A stretch of 44,170 nucleotides of DNA from UBA11612 sp963662375 (GTDB lineage Bacteria; Pseudomonadota; Alphaproteobacteria; Rhodospirillales; Rhodospirillaceae), in NCBI GenBank assembly GCA_963662375.2, contig CAXXRP010000014.1:1-44170 (forward strand), read 5' to 3'. Below are positions 17,270-25,941 of the stretch, piece after piece. The translations under genes and the position numbers were made by a program. Each line of letters opens with the position of its first letter. Within the stretch, counting starts at the first letter, position 1. The notes beneath the pieces were generated by a model, which saw only the letters and a list, made by a program, of their open reading frames with translations, ran no database searches and was not told where the DNA came from.

Positions 17270-18028
17270 TCGGAACTCCGACAGCAAGCGCGTCCAGCCC
17301 TGAACCTTGTCGTCAATGCCGCTGTGGCGCAGAGCATGCCAGTACGTCGCGATATTCACCGAAATCACAGGGTTCCCCAGCCAGTGCTCAGCTTCATCAG
17401 CGAGACTCGCCAAGGGAAGGTTGGCGCCAAACTGCACAAGGGCTTCCACATCGGGGCTGTCGATGCTCTTGAGGGCGTCGATCATGTGAGATGCGGATAC
17501 GCGCGCGTACTCGGTGAACTGCGGACCCTGCATGTGGTTGAAACGCACGATGTCAAAACCCGCCTCGCTAAAAAACGAAGTCATGCGCGGCTGGATCACC
17601 GGGTAATAGGGTTCCACGATCGCGATCTTTTTCTTCACGCCATAGCGTGCGAGCGCCTCAAGTACCGCATCGCCAGCCAGGGACACGCCGATATCATGAC
17701 CTGTCCGTTTCACCATATCGGCGGCCAATTTGCGCGAGGATGCGAGGCTGCTGCCCCAGATCGCCAAAGCGGAAATGCCGAGCACCAAATGGTCGGGGCG
17801 GCGGCAAGTCACCACCCGGTCGATGGCCGGCCCCAAGGCGTCGAACAGGGCAGTGACGGCCATTTCAAAATCGGTATCGGAGCTAACCTTCATATCGGGC
17901 ACATGCATGCGAGAGATATGATTGGTCACACCCGGCGGGCGCATGGCGTCGTACTCCGGTTGGACGCATGTGTTTACCGACGGAGTCGGCACCCCGAACA
18001 TTTTCCGCCATCCGAGAAAATCGCGCAT
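17249..18028 (-). CDS. Asp/Glu racemase superfamily protein (maleate isomerase / arylmalonate decarboxylase-like)
   Basis: This 259-residue protein has the two-domain racemase-like fold signature of the maleate isomerase / arylmalonate decarboxylase branch: DHLVLGISALAIWGSS in the first half and ALVQFGANLPLASLA in the second. At both places where racemases and decarboxylases carry catalytic cysteines it has none, so its chemistry may differ or be lost. It lies 12 bp after the stop of an MFS transporter stub on the same strand, so it was probably once in an operon with that transporter. Substrate unknown. Confidence 0.65.
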   Translation of the reverse strand: MRDFLGWRKMFGVPTPSVNTCVQPEYDAMRPPGVTNHISRMHVPDMKVSSDTDFEMAVTALFDALGPAIDRVVTCRRPDHLVLGISALAIWGSSLASSRKLAADMVKRTGHDIGVSLAGDAVLEALARYGVKKKIAIVEPYYPVIQPRMTSFFSEAGFDIVRFNHMQGPQFTEYARVSASHMIDALKSIDSPDVEALVQFGANLPLASLADEAEHWLGNPVISVNIATYWHALRHSGIDDKVQGWTRLLSEFRLDLQLA

Positions 18029-18039
18029 ACATGTCTCCG

Positions 18040-18138
18040 TCAGATGACCGGCGCCAGGGTTTCAAGTGATTTCTGGCGGGTCTCAATGCCGATAAACAAG
18101 AACAAGCCGGCCAGCATGGTTAGAATCAAAACCAACAT
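18040..18138 (-). pseudogene. C-terminal stub of an MFS-type transporter
   Basis: The last 32 residues are MLVLILTMLAGLFLFIGIET followed by RQKSLETLAPVI and a stop. They read as the last transmembrane helix and cytoplasmic tail of a major-facilitator transporter. Its upstream part has been replaced by an IS3 orfA fragment in the same frame. It directly precedes the racemase-like gene. Confidence 0.5.
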
Positions 18139-18255
18139 GCCCTCCTGGCAACACAACTCGGCAATGCTGTCCTCGCCCCGCAATCCGGCTAGCACAATGC
18201 GGATCTTCTCCTCAGAGGAATATCGCTTGCGCGTCTTGCGCCAGATGTCCTTCAA
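18139..18255 (-). pseudogene. IS3-family OrfA N-terminal fragment
   Basis: The 39 residues include RYSSEEKIRIVLAGLRGEDS and IAELCCQEG, the helix-turn-helix start of IS3-family OrfA proteins. The fragment stops exactly where MFS sequence begins, so one end of the IS was lost by deletion. An ATG farther upstream (near 18303) follows GAGGAGTG but is in another frame. No OrfB is present. Confidence 0.6.
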
Positions 18256-18380
18256 AGTCCGCTCGTGTGGCGTCCTGATAACGTTCTGTTCTATGTCTCA
18301 TCGTTCACTCCTCAATGGTGACGATGAGCCAAAAACACTCCTTTAGGCAATTACACTAGTTTGTCCCAGTAGTGCTGACG

Positions 18381-18494
18381 TCAGACAGCGTAATACATCG
18401 CCCGGTGCGGCGCACGGTCGGCCCCTTCGGTGGTGTGGCGGCTGGGGAGTTTTGATTTGTCGAAGCGCTGCAGCTTGGTTCCGTCGTCGGGCAT
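18381..18494 (-). pseudogene. N-terminal stub of a dihydroxy-acid dehydratase (IlvD/Edd family)
   Basis: From the ATG at 18494 the frame reads MPDDGTKLQRFDKSKLPSRH then TTEGP. One base shift gives DRAPHRAMYYAV. Together these match the N-terminus of an IlvD-type dehydratase (LPSRH.TEGP.RAPHR.YYYAMG). The rest of the gene, more than 500 residues, is missing, and the sequence runs into the IS3 remnant. I infer that an IS3 insertion followed by deletion destroyed the gene. Confidence 0.6.
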
Positions 18495-18533
18495 GAATAG
18501 TTCTCCCCTTCTTGCGATGACAGATGGTTTGCG

Positions 18534-21191
18534 TTACGCAGCGCTAATCCTTGTTAGCGCTTCGCTAAGCTTGGTACGCTCGGATTCCTTGGCGGCCTGG
18601 CGCTCGCGATTTTCGTCCACCACCTCTGCCGGGGCCTTTGAGACAAAGCTCTCGTTGGACATCTTTTTGACGATACCCGCGATCTCAACGTCTAGCTTGG
18701 CGATTTCCTTCGTGAGGCGATCGCGTTCCTTGGACAAATCGACGACCCCTTCCAGCGACAGCGACACTGTCGCTTCGCCGAGAAATACCTGCGCCGCGCC
18801 GGGCGTAGCTGCTTCGGAAGCGGTAATGGACAACAACCGCGCATTGGCACAAATGAGCGCGCCGTGCGTCGCAAGACGTTGCTTGGTCGCCGCGCTCGGG
18901 CCTTTGACCGTCGCCGGGAGCTGCGCGCCAGCTGGCACATTCATCTCGGCCCGCACGGAACGGATGGAAGTAACCATATCCACCACCCAATCCATTTCGG
19001 CGGCGGCTTCGGGCGCGGCCAAGCCGTCGTAACTCGGCCACTGTGTGCGCATAAGCACCGACGAGCGCTTGATACCCGCCGCCTCGGCCAATTTCGTCCA
19101 CAAGGTTTCCGTGACGAACGGAATGAGCGGATGGCCAATAAGCAAAATTTGATCGAGCACCCAAGCCGCCGTAGCCCGGGTTTCCGCCTTCACGGTTTCA
19201 TCGTCGCCTTGGAAAACCGGCTTGGCGAATTCTAAAAACCAATCGCAGAAGGTGCCCCAAGTGAACTGATAGAGACCGTTGGCGGCGTCGTTAAAACGGT
19301 ACGCTTCGATGGCGGTACTCACGGTTTTTGCCCCACCGGCGGTCTTGGCAACAATCCATTTATTCAGGGTGAACTTCACGCCTTTGGGATCGAAGCCCTC
19401 CACCAACACGCACTCGTTCATCTGGCAAAAACGTGCGGCATTCCAAATTTTTGTAATGAAATTGCGGTAACCGGCGATGCGGCTTTCGGCCAGCTTTACG
19501 TCGCGGCCTTGCGCGGCCATCGCGGCAAGCGTGAACCGTACCGCGTCCGTGCCGTATGTGTTGCAGAGGTCCAGGGGGTCCATGACGTTGCCCTTGGACT
19601 TGGACATCTTCTGGCCCTTCTCGTCGCGCACCAGAGCGTGGATGTAGACATCGCGAAACGGCACGTCACCCATGAAGTGCATGCCCATCATCATCATGCG
19701 GGCGACCCAAAAGAAGATGATATCGAAACCCGTGACGAGGACATCGCCGGGATAGTAGCGTGCGAGCTCCGGCGTCCGTTCGGGCCAGCCGAGGGTAGAG
19801 AACGGCCACAGTGCCGAGGAGAACCAGGTATCGAGCACATCGTTGTCACGCACAAGATCGGTGGGTTTGCCATAGTGTTTGCCAGCTAAGTCTTGCGCTT
19901 CGTTTTCGTCGTAGGCGACGAAAACCTCGCCGTCCGGTCCGAACCACGCGGGAATGCGATGGCCCCACCAAAGCTGGCGCGAAATGCACCAGGGTTGAAT
20001 GTTACACATCCATTCGAAAAATGTGTTTTCCCAGTTTTTTGGCACGAGGCGCGTGCGCCCGTCCTCGACCGCCCTGATGCACGGCTGCGCCAGGGTATGG
20101 GCGTCGGCGTACCACTGATCGGTGAGCCACGGTTCGATGACCACGCCCGAGCGGTCCCCGTAGGGCACCATCATGGCATTTTTTTCGACCATTTCCAGCA
20201 GGCCCGCCTCGTCCATGTCGGCGACAATCATATCGCGCGCCTTGAAGCGATCGAGACCACGATATTTTTCCGGGGCATTTTCGTTGAGGCGCGCGTCCTG
20301 GTCAAGGACGTTGATCATTTCCAGGTTGTGGCGCTTGCCGACGGCAAAGTCGTTGAAGTCGTGGGCCGGCGTGATTTTAACCGCGCCGGAACCTTTTTCC
20401 GGGTCGGCATGTTCGTCAGCGACAATAGGTATGGCCCGCCCCACCAGCGGCAGCAGACAGTTCTTACCAACCAGAGCCTGGTAGCGCTCGTCGTCGGGAT
20501 GGACCGCGACGCCCGTGTCGCCCAACATGGTTTCCGGCCGCGTGGTCCCCACCGTAATGAATAAGTCGTCTTGGCCTTCAACCGGGTACTTGATGTACCA
20601 CATTTTGCCTTTGATCTCGCGGTTCTCGACTTCGAGATCGGAAATGGCGGTGTGGAGCTTGGGGTCCCAGTTGACGAGGCGCTTGTCACGGTAGATCAAG
20701 CCTTGCCGATGAAGCTCGACGAAAACCTTGGTTACAGCTTTGGACAGGCCGTCGTCCATGGTGAACCGCTCGCGCGGCCAATCGGCTGAAGCGCCGAGGC
20801 GGCGCAATTGATGGGTAATGACGCCGCCGGACTGTTCCTTCCACGACCACACCCGCTGAACGAACGCCTCGCGCCCCAAGTCCCGAAGATTAGTACCAGA
20901 GTCCGCCAACTGCCGTTCGACCACCATCTGCGTGGCAATGCCCGCATGGTCCATGCCCGGCTGCCACAAGGCGTCGCGGCCGGTCATCCGGTGATAGCGG
21001 ATTAAGATGTCCTGGACTGTGAACGTTAGCGCGTGGCCGATATGCAGGCTGCCCGTGACGTTGGGCGGCGGCATCATTATCGTATAGGACGGCGCGGAAG
21101 ACCGCGGATGAGCGGCAAAGTCTCCTGCCTGCTCCCAGCTTTGGTACAGGTCTTCCTCGACCTCGCCCGGATTATACGTTTTTTCCAGCAT
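18534..21191 (-). CDS. valS: Valyl-tRNA synthetase
   Basis: This 885-residue class I aminoacyl-tRNA synthetase has the HIGH motif in PPPNVTGSLHIGHAL (residues 50-53) and the KMSKS motif in KGQKMSKSKGNVMDPLDLC. It has the large CP1 editing domain between them, an anticodon-binding domain and a C-terminal coiled coil (LSKERDRLTKEIAKLDVEI) typical of ValRS. It charges tRNA-Val and edits threonine. The order popZ then valS on one strand is common in Rhodospirillales-type genomes. The frame is intact, in contrast to many neighbours. The start MLEKTYNPGEVE is the family start. Confidence 0.97.
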   Translation of the reverse strand: MLEKTYNPGEVEEDLYQSWEQAGDFAAHPRSSAPSYTIMMPPPNVTGSLHIGHALTFTVQDILIRYHRMTGRDALWQPGMDHAGIATQMVVERQLADSGTNLRDLGREAFVQRVWSWKEQSGGVITHQLRRLGASADWPRERFTMDDGLSKAVTKVFVELHRQGLIYRDKRLVNWDPKLHTAISDLEVENREIKGKMWYIKYPVEGQDDLFITVGTTRPETMLGDTGVAVHPDDERYQALVGKNCLLPLVGRAIPIVADEHADPEKGSGAVKITPAHDFNDFAVGKRHNLEMINVLDQDARLNENAPEKYRGLDRFKARDMIVADMDEAGLLEMVEKNAMMVPYGDRSGVVIEPWLTDQWYADAHTLAQPCIRAVEDGRTRLVPKNWENTFFEWMCNIQPWCISRQLWWGHRIPAWFGPDGEVFVAYDENEAQDLAGKHYGKPTDLVRDNDVLDTWFSSALWPFSTLGWPERTPELARYYPGDVLVTGFDIIFFWVARMMMMGMHFMGDVPFRDVYIHALVRDEKGQKMSKSKGNVMDPLDLCNTYGTDAVRFTLAAMAAQGRDVKLAESRIAGYRNFITKIWNAARFCQMNECVLVEGFDPKGVKFTLNKWIVAKTAGGAKTVSTAIEAYRFNDAANGLYQFTWGTFCDWFLEFAKPVFQGDDETVKAETRATAAWVLDQILLIGHPLIPFVTETLWTKLAEAAGIKRSSVLMRTQWPSYDGLAAPEAAAEMDWVVDMVTSIRSVRAEMNVPAGAQLPATVKGPSAATKQRLATHGALICANARLLSITASEAATPGAAQVFLGEATVSLSLEGVVDLSKERDRLTKEIAKLDVEIAGIVKKMSNESFVSKAPAEVVDENRERQAAKESERTKLSEALTRISAA

Positions 21192-21312
21192 CGTCCTGCC
21201 GCGCGCCTCGGATCACCAACTTGTAATGAAGGACGGCAAGGGTTTACCGGGCCCGGCGCCGATGCGCAACCGCGCCCAGGTCAAAGCCACCTCGCCAAAT
21301 AGTAGAGAGAAG

Positions 21313-22011
21313 CTAGACCCCTAAAGGCCCGCTCGGCGAGTTACATACGCCGGAACGCGTAACGACACGCTCGGTTTCTTGTTTGACGATGCGCTCGACC
21401 ATATGTGGAAGATTGGTGTCGAGCCACTGCTTCAGGATCGGTGTGCAAATCTCGCGCACCAGTTGCTCCAGCGTCATGCTATGATTGCCGAGCTGAACAG
21501 CGCGTTCAGTCGCAACAGCCTGGGCGAGTTGCGCGATGGATGCGCCGGACGCCTCGGCCACGGGGTCGGCGACCAAGCCCGCGCCATAATCTTGCTGGTA
21601 GTCTTGCTGTTGGCCCAAGTTTGGACCGGTCTCGGGTTCTGCAACGTATTGCTGCCCTTGATTGTCGACAATCATTTCGTCCGAGAGCTGTAAGGGCTCA
21701 TCGGTAGACATTTCCGCGTTGTACTCGGGTTCTGGCTCAAGCGCCTCGTCGAAGATCGACGGCGCGAGCTCCTCCGCCGCCTCTATCGGCGCCGGCTCAG
21801 GCTCGGGTTCCACGTAGGGCTCTGGCTCTGGCTCTGGCTCTGGCTCCGGCTCGGGGGCCGGCTCGGGCTCGGGGGCCGGCTCAGCTTCGGCCGCCTGGGC
21901 TTCACCGCCACCTTCCTCGTCCTCGGATAATATCTTTCGAATGGAGGCTAGGATGTCCTCCATTGAAGGTTCTTGTTGGCCTTCAGCATTCATACTCTGA
22001 CCGCTCCCCAC
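21313..22011 (-). CDS. popZ: PopZ-like polar organizing protein (DUF2497)
   Basis: This 232-residue protein has the PopZ architecture. An N-terminal helix (EPSMEDILASIRKILSEDEE) is followed by a long acidic Pro-Glu linker with many PE repeats (residues about 40-80). The C-terminal oligomerisation helices include MTLEQLVREICTPILKQWLD and LPHMVERIVKQE. In Caulobacter PopZ anchors the chromosome centromere at the cell pole. Translation may instead start at the internal methionine at 21993 (MNAEGQQE). The last 14 residues after VVTR look unlike the family and may reflect a local change. It lies 121 bp upstream of valS on the same strand. Confidence 0.85.
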   Translation of the reverse strand: MGSGQSMNAEGQQEPSMEDILASIRKILSEDEEGGGEAQAAEAEPAPEPEPAPEPEPEPEPEPEPYVEPEPEPAPIEAAEELAPSIFDEALEPEPEYNAEMSTDEPLQLSDEMIVDNQGQQYVAEPETGPNLGQQQDYQQDYGAGLVADPVAEASGASIAQLAQAVATERAVQLGNHSMTLEQLVREICTPILKQWLDTNLPHMVERIVKQETERVVTRSGVCNSPSGPLGV

Positions 22012-22156
22012 CGGCTTTACGCCTGGTAATTCGCAGTAACCTAGATGAAATGGTTAAAGAATTCTACAACATGAGCAGCGTTTTCACCCCGGGCTTTTTT
22101 ACGGGACGCGGAGTAACATGAATCACCGTATATCCATGGGCTGCCTGGGGATTCTA

Positions 22157-23581
22157 TCAGTTGCCGTCTGCTCCAGTGTCCACGCCGGTGCCGAAAGCTT
22201 GATACTCAACGTCCTCAAAATGCTCCTCAGCGTCGTAGGCAGGCACATCCAGCCCCATATCGGGTCCGGTCAGCAAGCCCATCGCCGACAATAACTGATA
22301 TGCGGCAACCACTTGATCCCGCTGCGACCGTACGAGATTAACGCGCGAATTCAAGAGGCGCTGCTCCTCTTCTAGGACGTCCAACACCGTCCGCGCGCCG
22401 ACCTCGGCTTCCCGCTGCACGCCTTCCAAGGCAATTTCATTAGCACTGATCTGAGCGCGAAATGAGTCAATCGCGGCGGTGGTGGCTTGAAGATTTTCCC
22501 ACGATGTGGTGGCGAAGTTGCGCGCATCCAAGCGCGCCTGGTCGGCCAAAAGCCGTTGCTGGCTGGCGGTGTGCTTAGATTGGCGCAGCCGCGCGTACTC
22601 CGCCCCGGCCTGATAAATAGGCACGCTCACTTGCGCGAGCGCCGACGCGGTATTCGACCGGGACTTATCGGCCACGGTGTTCCAGCCCTTGCTGTAGCTG
22701 CCGACAATCTGCACGGACGGCAGCAGATCGCCGCGAGCAAGCGAAATAGCCTCGTCCGCGGCTAGAGCGGTGTAATCCGCCGCGAGAAAATTTGGATTTC
22801 CCTGAATGGTAGCGTCGAGCGCCGCTTCGCGAGTAGACGGCAAGAGTCCAGGTAACTCCGGGTGCGCCAGGTTCTCAGGCGCTTTGCCAACGATGTTTTG
22901 ATATGTGGAGCGTGCTTGCTGTAGGGCACCTTCTGCCTGCACCAGAGAAGCATTCGCGCCAGCGAGATTGGCCTCGGATTGCGCGACGTCAGTACGGGTA
23001 ATTTCACCGACGCGGAAACGGTCGTTAGTTGCTTCCAATTGCCGGGTCAGCACCTGGACGTTGTTCATTTGGAGTTCGACGACCGCCTGATTTTGCAACA
23101 CGTCCAGGTAGGTCGTGGCAACTTGCAGCAGAGTTTGGCCTTCTGTTGCTTCAAGTCGTGCGCGCTGCGCAGCAACTTGATTGCGGGCTTGCGCCGTCTG
23201 CGCGATGGTCCGGAACCCCCTGAAAATGGGCTGGATGAACTGTACCTGGACGGCCTCGGAGGTCCGTTGGGTGACACCACCTGTTACCACCTGTCCGATC
23301 CCACCACCTGCAAAAATGGTGTTTTCACTGCGGTTGCGCTGGATTTGACCGTTTACATTGAGCGTCGGGCGCCAGCCCGATAGCGCGATCGGAACGCTTT
23401 CGTCGATGGCACGCAGTTGCGCGCGCGCCGCCAAAAGGTTGAAATTGCTCTGATAGGTCAGAGCCATAGCGTCCTGGAGAGTATCGGCCGATACCATCGG
23501 CGCCCACAGGCTTAGGGCCATTCCCCCCAAAAGCGCTAGTTTAAGGCCTCTCATCGCTAGCTCGCGTCGCGACATTTTCAT
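22157..23581 (-). CDS. tolC: TolC-family outer membrane efflux protein
   Basis: This 474-residue protein has a signal peptide (LKLALLGGMALSLWAPMVSA) and two OEP repeats of long helices typical of TolC, with segments such as DVLQNQAVVELQMNNVQVL and VLDVLEEEQRLLNSRVNLV. It would form the trimeric outer membrane channel for type I secretion and RND efflux. It lies downstream of pcm on the same strand, an arrangement seen in many alphaproteobacteria. The C-terminal 30 residues are acidic and glycine-rich. Frame intact. Confidence 0.92.
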   Translation of the reverse strand: MKMSRRELAMRGLKLALLGGMALSLWAPMVSADTLQDAMALTYQSNFNLLAARAQLRAIDESVPIALSGWRPTLNVNGQIQRNRSENTIFAGGGIGQVVTGGVTQRTSEAVQVQFIQPIFRGFRTIAQTAQARNQVAAQRARLEATEGQTLLQVATTYLDVLQNQAVVELQMNNVQVLTRQLEATNDRFRVGEITRTDVAQSEANLAGANASLVQAEGALQQARSTYQNIVGKAPENLAHPELPGLLPSTREAALDATIQGNPNFLAADYTALAADEAISLARGDLLPSVQIVGSYSKGWNTVADKSRSNTASALAQVSVPIYQAGAEYARLRQSKHTASQQRLLADQARLDARNFATTSWENLQATTAAIDSFRAQISANEIALEGVQREAEVGARTVLDVLEEEQRLLNSRVNLVRSQRDQVVAAYQLLSAMGLLTGPDMGLDVPAYDAEEHFEDVEYQAFGTGVDTGADGN

Positions 23582-23827
23582 GCGTCCGTATGTCTAAGTT
23601 GCAACCTAAATTTTCATTCCCGCGAGGGCTTACCTCTATCCGAAGCCCGCGCTGAACGCCACCGCTTTCATGCAACGGTTTGCAACCCACGGCACCTTAG
23701 AGTGTGAATGCCCGCCGCAAGACGTGCTCAATCCCGCCACTGAGCTGCGCCAACCTTACAGCCGGCAAGCGCTAACGCTGATTTAAAATAGCCGGCTATT
23801 TATATGCCGTCAAACGCAGGCCGGAAA
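23582..23827. other. tolC/pcm intergenic region
   Basis: This 246-bp gap has no gene. It contains a perfect palindrome (23786-23801, described separately) close to the pcm stop. The tolC promoter probably lies in the left part, but I can name no confident boxes. Confidence 0.4.
23786..23801. promoter_or_regulatory. 16-bp perfect palindrome downstream of pcm
   Basis: AAATAGCCGGCTATTT is perfectly self-complementary, with an AT-rich flank on both sides. It lies 27 bp after the pcm stop and about 205 bp before the tolC start. It could be a weak bidirectional terminator or an operator for tolC. No T-run longer than four follows it. Confidence 0.4.
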
Positions 23828-24472
23828 CTAGAAAACGAACGTTTGCTTCTTCTCAAAGCCCGGCAAGCACGGCGTCATGGCGTCAAATTCCTGGCGACAG
23901 CTGTAGGCGTCGCCGGCCCGGGTGATTAGCGTGGCGCGGCCCACCGGCCCATCACGGATGACACACACCAGTCTACCGCCATCCTTGAGTTGAGCACGGA
24001 ACTCGTCCGGCACCTCTTCCACTGCACCGTCCACGATAATGGCATCAAACGGACCGGTCCAGCCGGACTTGAGATTACCGACGACGACCTCAACGTTCTG
24101 CACGCCCAATTCGGCGTAGGTTTTAGCGACGCGATCCGCCAGATCGGCATCGCTCTCAAGCGCGATCACCGACGCTGCCATGCGGGCGACCACGGCCGCC
24201 AAATAGCCGCTTCCGGCCCCAACGACCAACACTGAGCCCGTGTTCTGAAGATCAGCCAACTGCACGAGACGCGCGACAATCATGGGCTCCATGACGTACC
24301 GCCCATTGCCGATGGACAGATCTTCGTCAATATAGGCGAACCCCTGTTTGTCGGCAGGCACGAATTTTTCGCGGGGCACATCGCCCATGACGTCGACGAC
24401 CAGCGGGTCGGTCACTTCAGATGTTCGAATTTGGCTTGCCACCATTTTTTCGCGGGCGATGTTGAAATCCAT
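23828..24472 (-). CDS. pcm: Protein-L-isoaspartate O-methyltransferase-like
   Basis: This 214-residue SAM-dependent methyltransferase has the PCMT start (AREKMVASQIRTSEVTDP), the PREKFVP motif, the SAM-binding VLVVGAGSGYLAAVVAR and the acidic motif ESD after it. Known members repair isoaspartyl residues in damaged proteins. In alphaproteobacteria a shorter PCMT-like protein is usual beside tolC, as here, and the isoaspartyl activity of this subgroup is not certain. The final residues KKQTFVF are typical. Confidence 0.88.
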   Translation of the reverse strand: MDFNIAREKMVASQIRTSEVTDPLVVDVMGDVPREKFVPADKQGFAYIDEDLSIGNGRYVMEPMIVARLVQLADLQNTGSVLVVGAGSGYLAAVVARMAASVIALESDADLADRVAKTYAELGVQNVEVVVGNLKSGWTGPFDAIIVDGAVEEVPDEFRAQLKDGGRLVCVIRDGPVGRATLITRAGDAYSCRQEFDAMTPCLPGFEKKQTFVF

Positions 24473-24597
24473 AACTCATCCCCAAAAACACAGCATTACC
24501 GGCCTTGGCCGCTTATACGCGCTCGACGAAAAATTCACAACGGGGCGAGAACGCCCTCAAGGAACAGGCAGTTATCTCTCGAATCCCTTTGGATGCC

Positions 24598-24626
24598 TTG
24601 ACCGCCAATTGGTGCCCTTCTATATA
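24598..24626 (+). promoter_or_regulatory. Sigma-70-type promoter for the tRNA pair
   Basis: TTGACC at 24598-24603 and TATATA at 24621-24626 are separated by exactly 17 bp. A start site near 24634 would give a short leader before tRNA-Cys at 24701. No other gene could use this promoter on the plus strand. Confidence 0.6.
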
Positions 24627-24700
24627 ACCGTGCCTTTTGCAGAGGAAGTTCTGTAGCTTAGGACATCAAGCTTCTGAGAACTTGAGGCTGAGCGCATGAG

Positions 24701-24774
24701 GGCCGAGTGGCAGAGTGGTCATGCAGCGGACTGCAAATCCGCGTACGTCGGTTCGATTCCGGCCTCGGCCTCCA
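24701..24774 (+). tRNA. tRNA-Cys (GCA)
   Basis: The acceptor stem GGCCGAG pairs perfectly with CTCGGCC, followed by discriminator T and an encoded CCA. The anticodon loop CTGCAAA gives anticodon GCA, read as cysteine. The T-arm has the TTCGATT loop. It is followed 17 bp later by tRNA-Asn, so both are probably one transcript. Confidence 0.96.
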
Positions 24775-24791
24775 CATATGCCAAGCGCTGG

Positions 24792-24866
24792 TCCGGCGTA
24801 GCTCAATGGTAGAGCATGCGGCTGTTAACCGCAGGGTTACAGGTTCGAGTCCTGTCGCCGGAGCCA
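24792..24866 (+). tRNA. tRNA-Asn (GTT)
   Basis: The acceptor stem TCCGGCG pairs with CGCCGGA, discriminator G and encoded CCA. The anticodon loop CTGTTAA gives GTT, asparagine. The T-arm has GGTTCGAGTCC. It shares a predicted promoter with tRNA-Cys. Confidence 0.96.
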
Positions 24867-24958
24867 CCCCCGCCCCAACGGGTCCGCCAACATTAAATGT
24901 GTGTGGGTCACGGGCATCGCCGCCCGGTGGAACATGAAACGCCGTCGGCCCACAGAAA

Positions 24959-25783
24959 CTATCCAGCTGCGAGGATCATTCTCTCGCGGGCCACGATTGT
25001 GCCAACCCATTCCGCCCTCGCGTCCAATTCCAACTGGCGCATAAAATCGTCATCGTGATCGGGATCGTGGTGAAAAATGACTAGCTGCGAGACGTTAGCC
25101 GCCTTGCAGAGCCGAACGCCTTCCTGCCAAGTGGAATGGCCCCAGCCAAGCTTCGTGGGGAATTCGTCGTCGGTGTAGGTGGCGTCGTAGACCACCAAAT
25201 CCGCACCTTCGATAAGCTTAAGAATAGATTCGTCCGGCTTACCGATTTTGTGTTCGGTATCAGTAACATAACATAGCGCCTTACCGCCGTATTCAACGCG
25301 GTAGCCGGTTGCGCCGTTGGGGTGATTCAACGGCCCGGTTTCGATCTGGACTCCCCCGGCCATGGTCCAAGAATCGCCAGCCACGAAATCCTCAAATCTC
25401 AGGTTCGCCTGAAGCGCCTCGAGGGGAACTGGGAAAGTGGGGTTGGCCATTTGGCTCGCCAGAACGTTTTCAATCCCACCAACTTTAGACAAGTGGCCGG
25501 CGTAAATCGTGAACTGATTATCGGGCATGAAGGCCGGGCCGAAAAAGGGGAATCCGTTAATGTGATCCCAATGAGCATGGGTCAACATCAGAACGCCTTT
25601 TTTCACGCCGTCACGGATGAAGTCCTGGCCAAGATTCCGGATGCCAGTTCCGGCGTCGAAGATAATGCGGTGATCCCCAGCAAAGACTTCCAAGCAGCTG
25701 GTGTTCCCGCCGTAAACGACGTGTTCAGGGGACGGGCATGCGATACTACCGCGAACACCCCAGAATTTGACGGCTAATGTCAT
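24959..25783 (-). CDS. Metallo-beta-lactamase-fold hydrolase
   Basis: This 274-residue MBL-fold protein starts MTLAVKFWGVRGSIACPSPE. The metal site motif THAHWDH follows at about residues 77-83, with later ligands in VTDTEH and FHHDPDHDDD. The N-terminal WGVRGS and the GGNTSC loop are typical of the RNase Z / PhnP-like branch that acts on phosphodiesters. The ATG at 25783 is chosen because this is the family start; a longer frame reaches 25990 but its extra residues look non-native and run into the divergent promoter. Substrate unknown. Confidence 0.82.
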   Translation of the reverse strand: MTLAVKFWGVRGSIACPSPEHVVYGGNTSCLEVFAGDHRIIFDAGTGIRNLGQDFIRDGVKKGVLMLTHAHWDHINGFPFFGPAFMPDNQFTIYAGHLSKVGGIENVLASQMANPTFPVPLEALQANLRFEDFVAGDSWTMAGGVQIETGPLNHPNGATGYRVEYGGKALCYVTDTEHKIGKPDESILKLIEGADLVVYDATYTDDEFPTKLGWGHSTWQEGVRLCKAANVSQLVIFHHDPDHDDDFMRQLELDARAEWVGTIVARERMILAAG

Positions 25784-25941
25784 CCAGCCTCGTACTCGTT
25801 GCTTGTGGCGCAGCCACAGCTCTAAAGCGCCACGGCGCCCCTCAACATGCCTCTCACGCTTGTAACATCCTTGGTATACTACGAAAATAGCCAATATGGG
25901 GGCGCTTCGCGCTTTATAAACTGAACCATCTAGACACTGCC

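Noticed and set aside
17324..18346. 340-codon plus-strand ORF at the racemase-like gene
   Set aside because: It is antisense to the racemase-like gene and the IS3/MFS remnants and has no coherent protein features.
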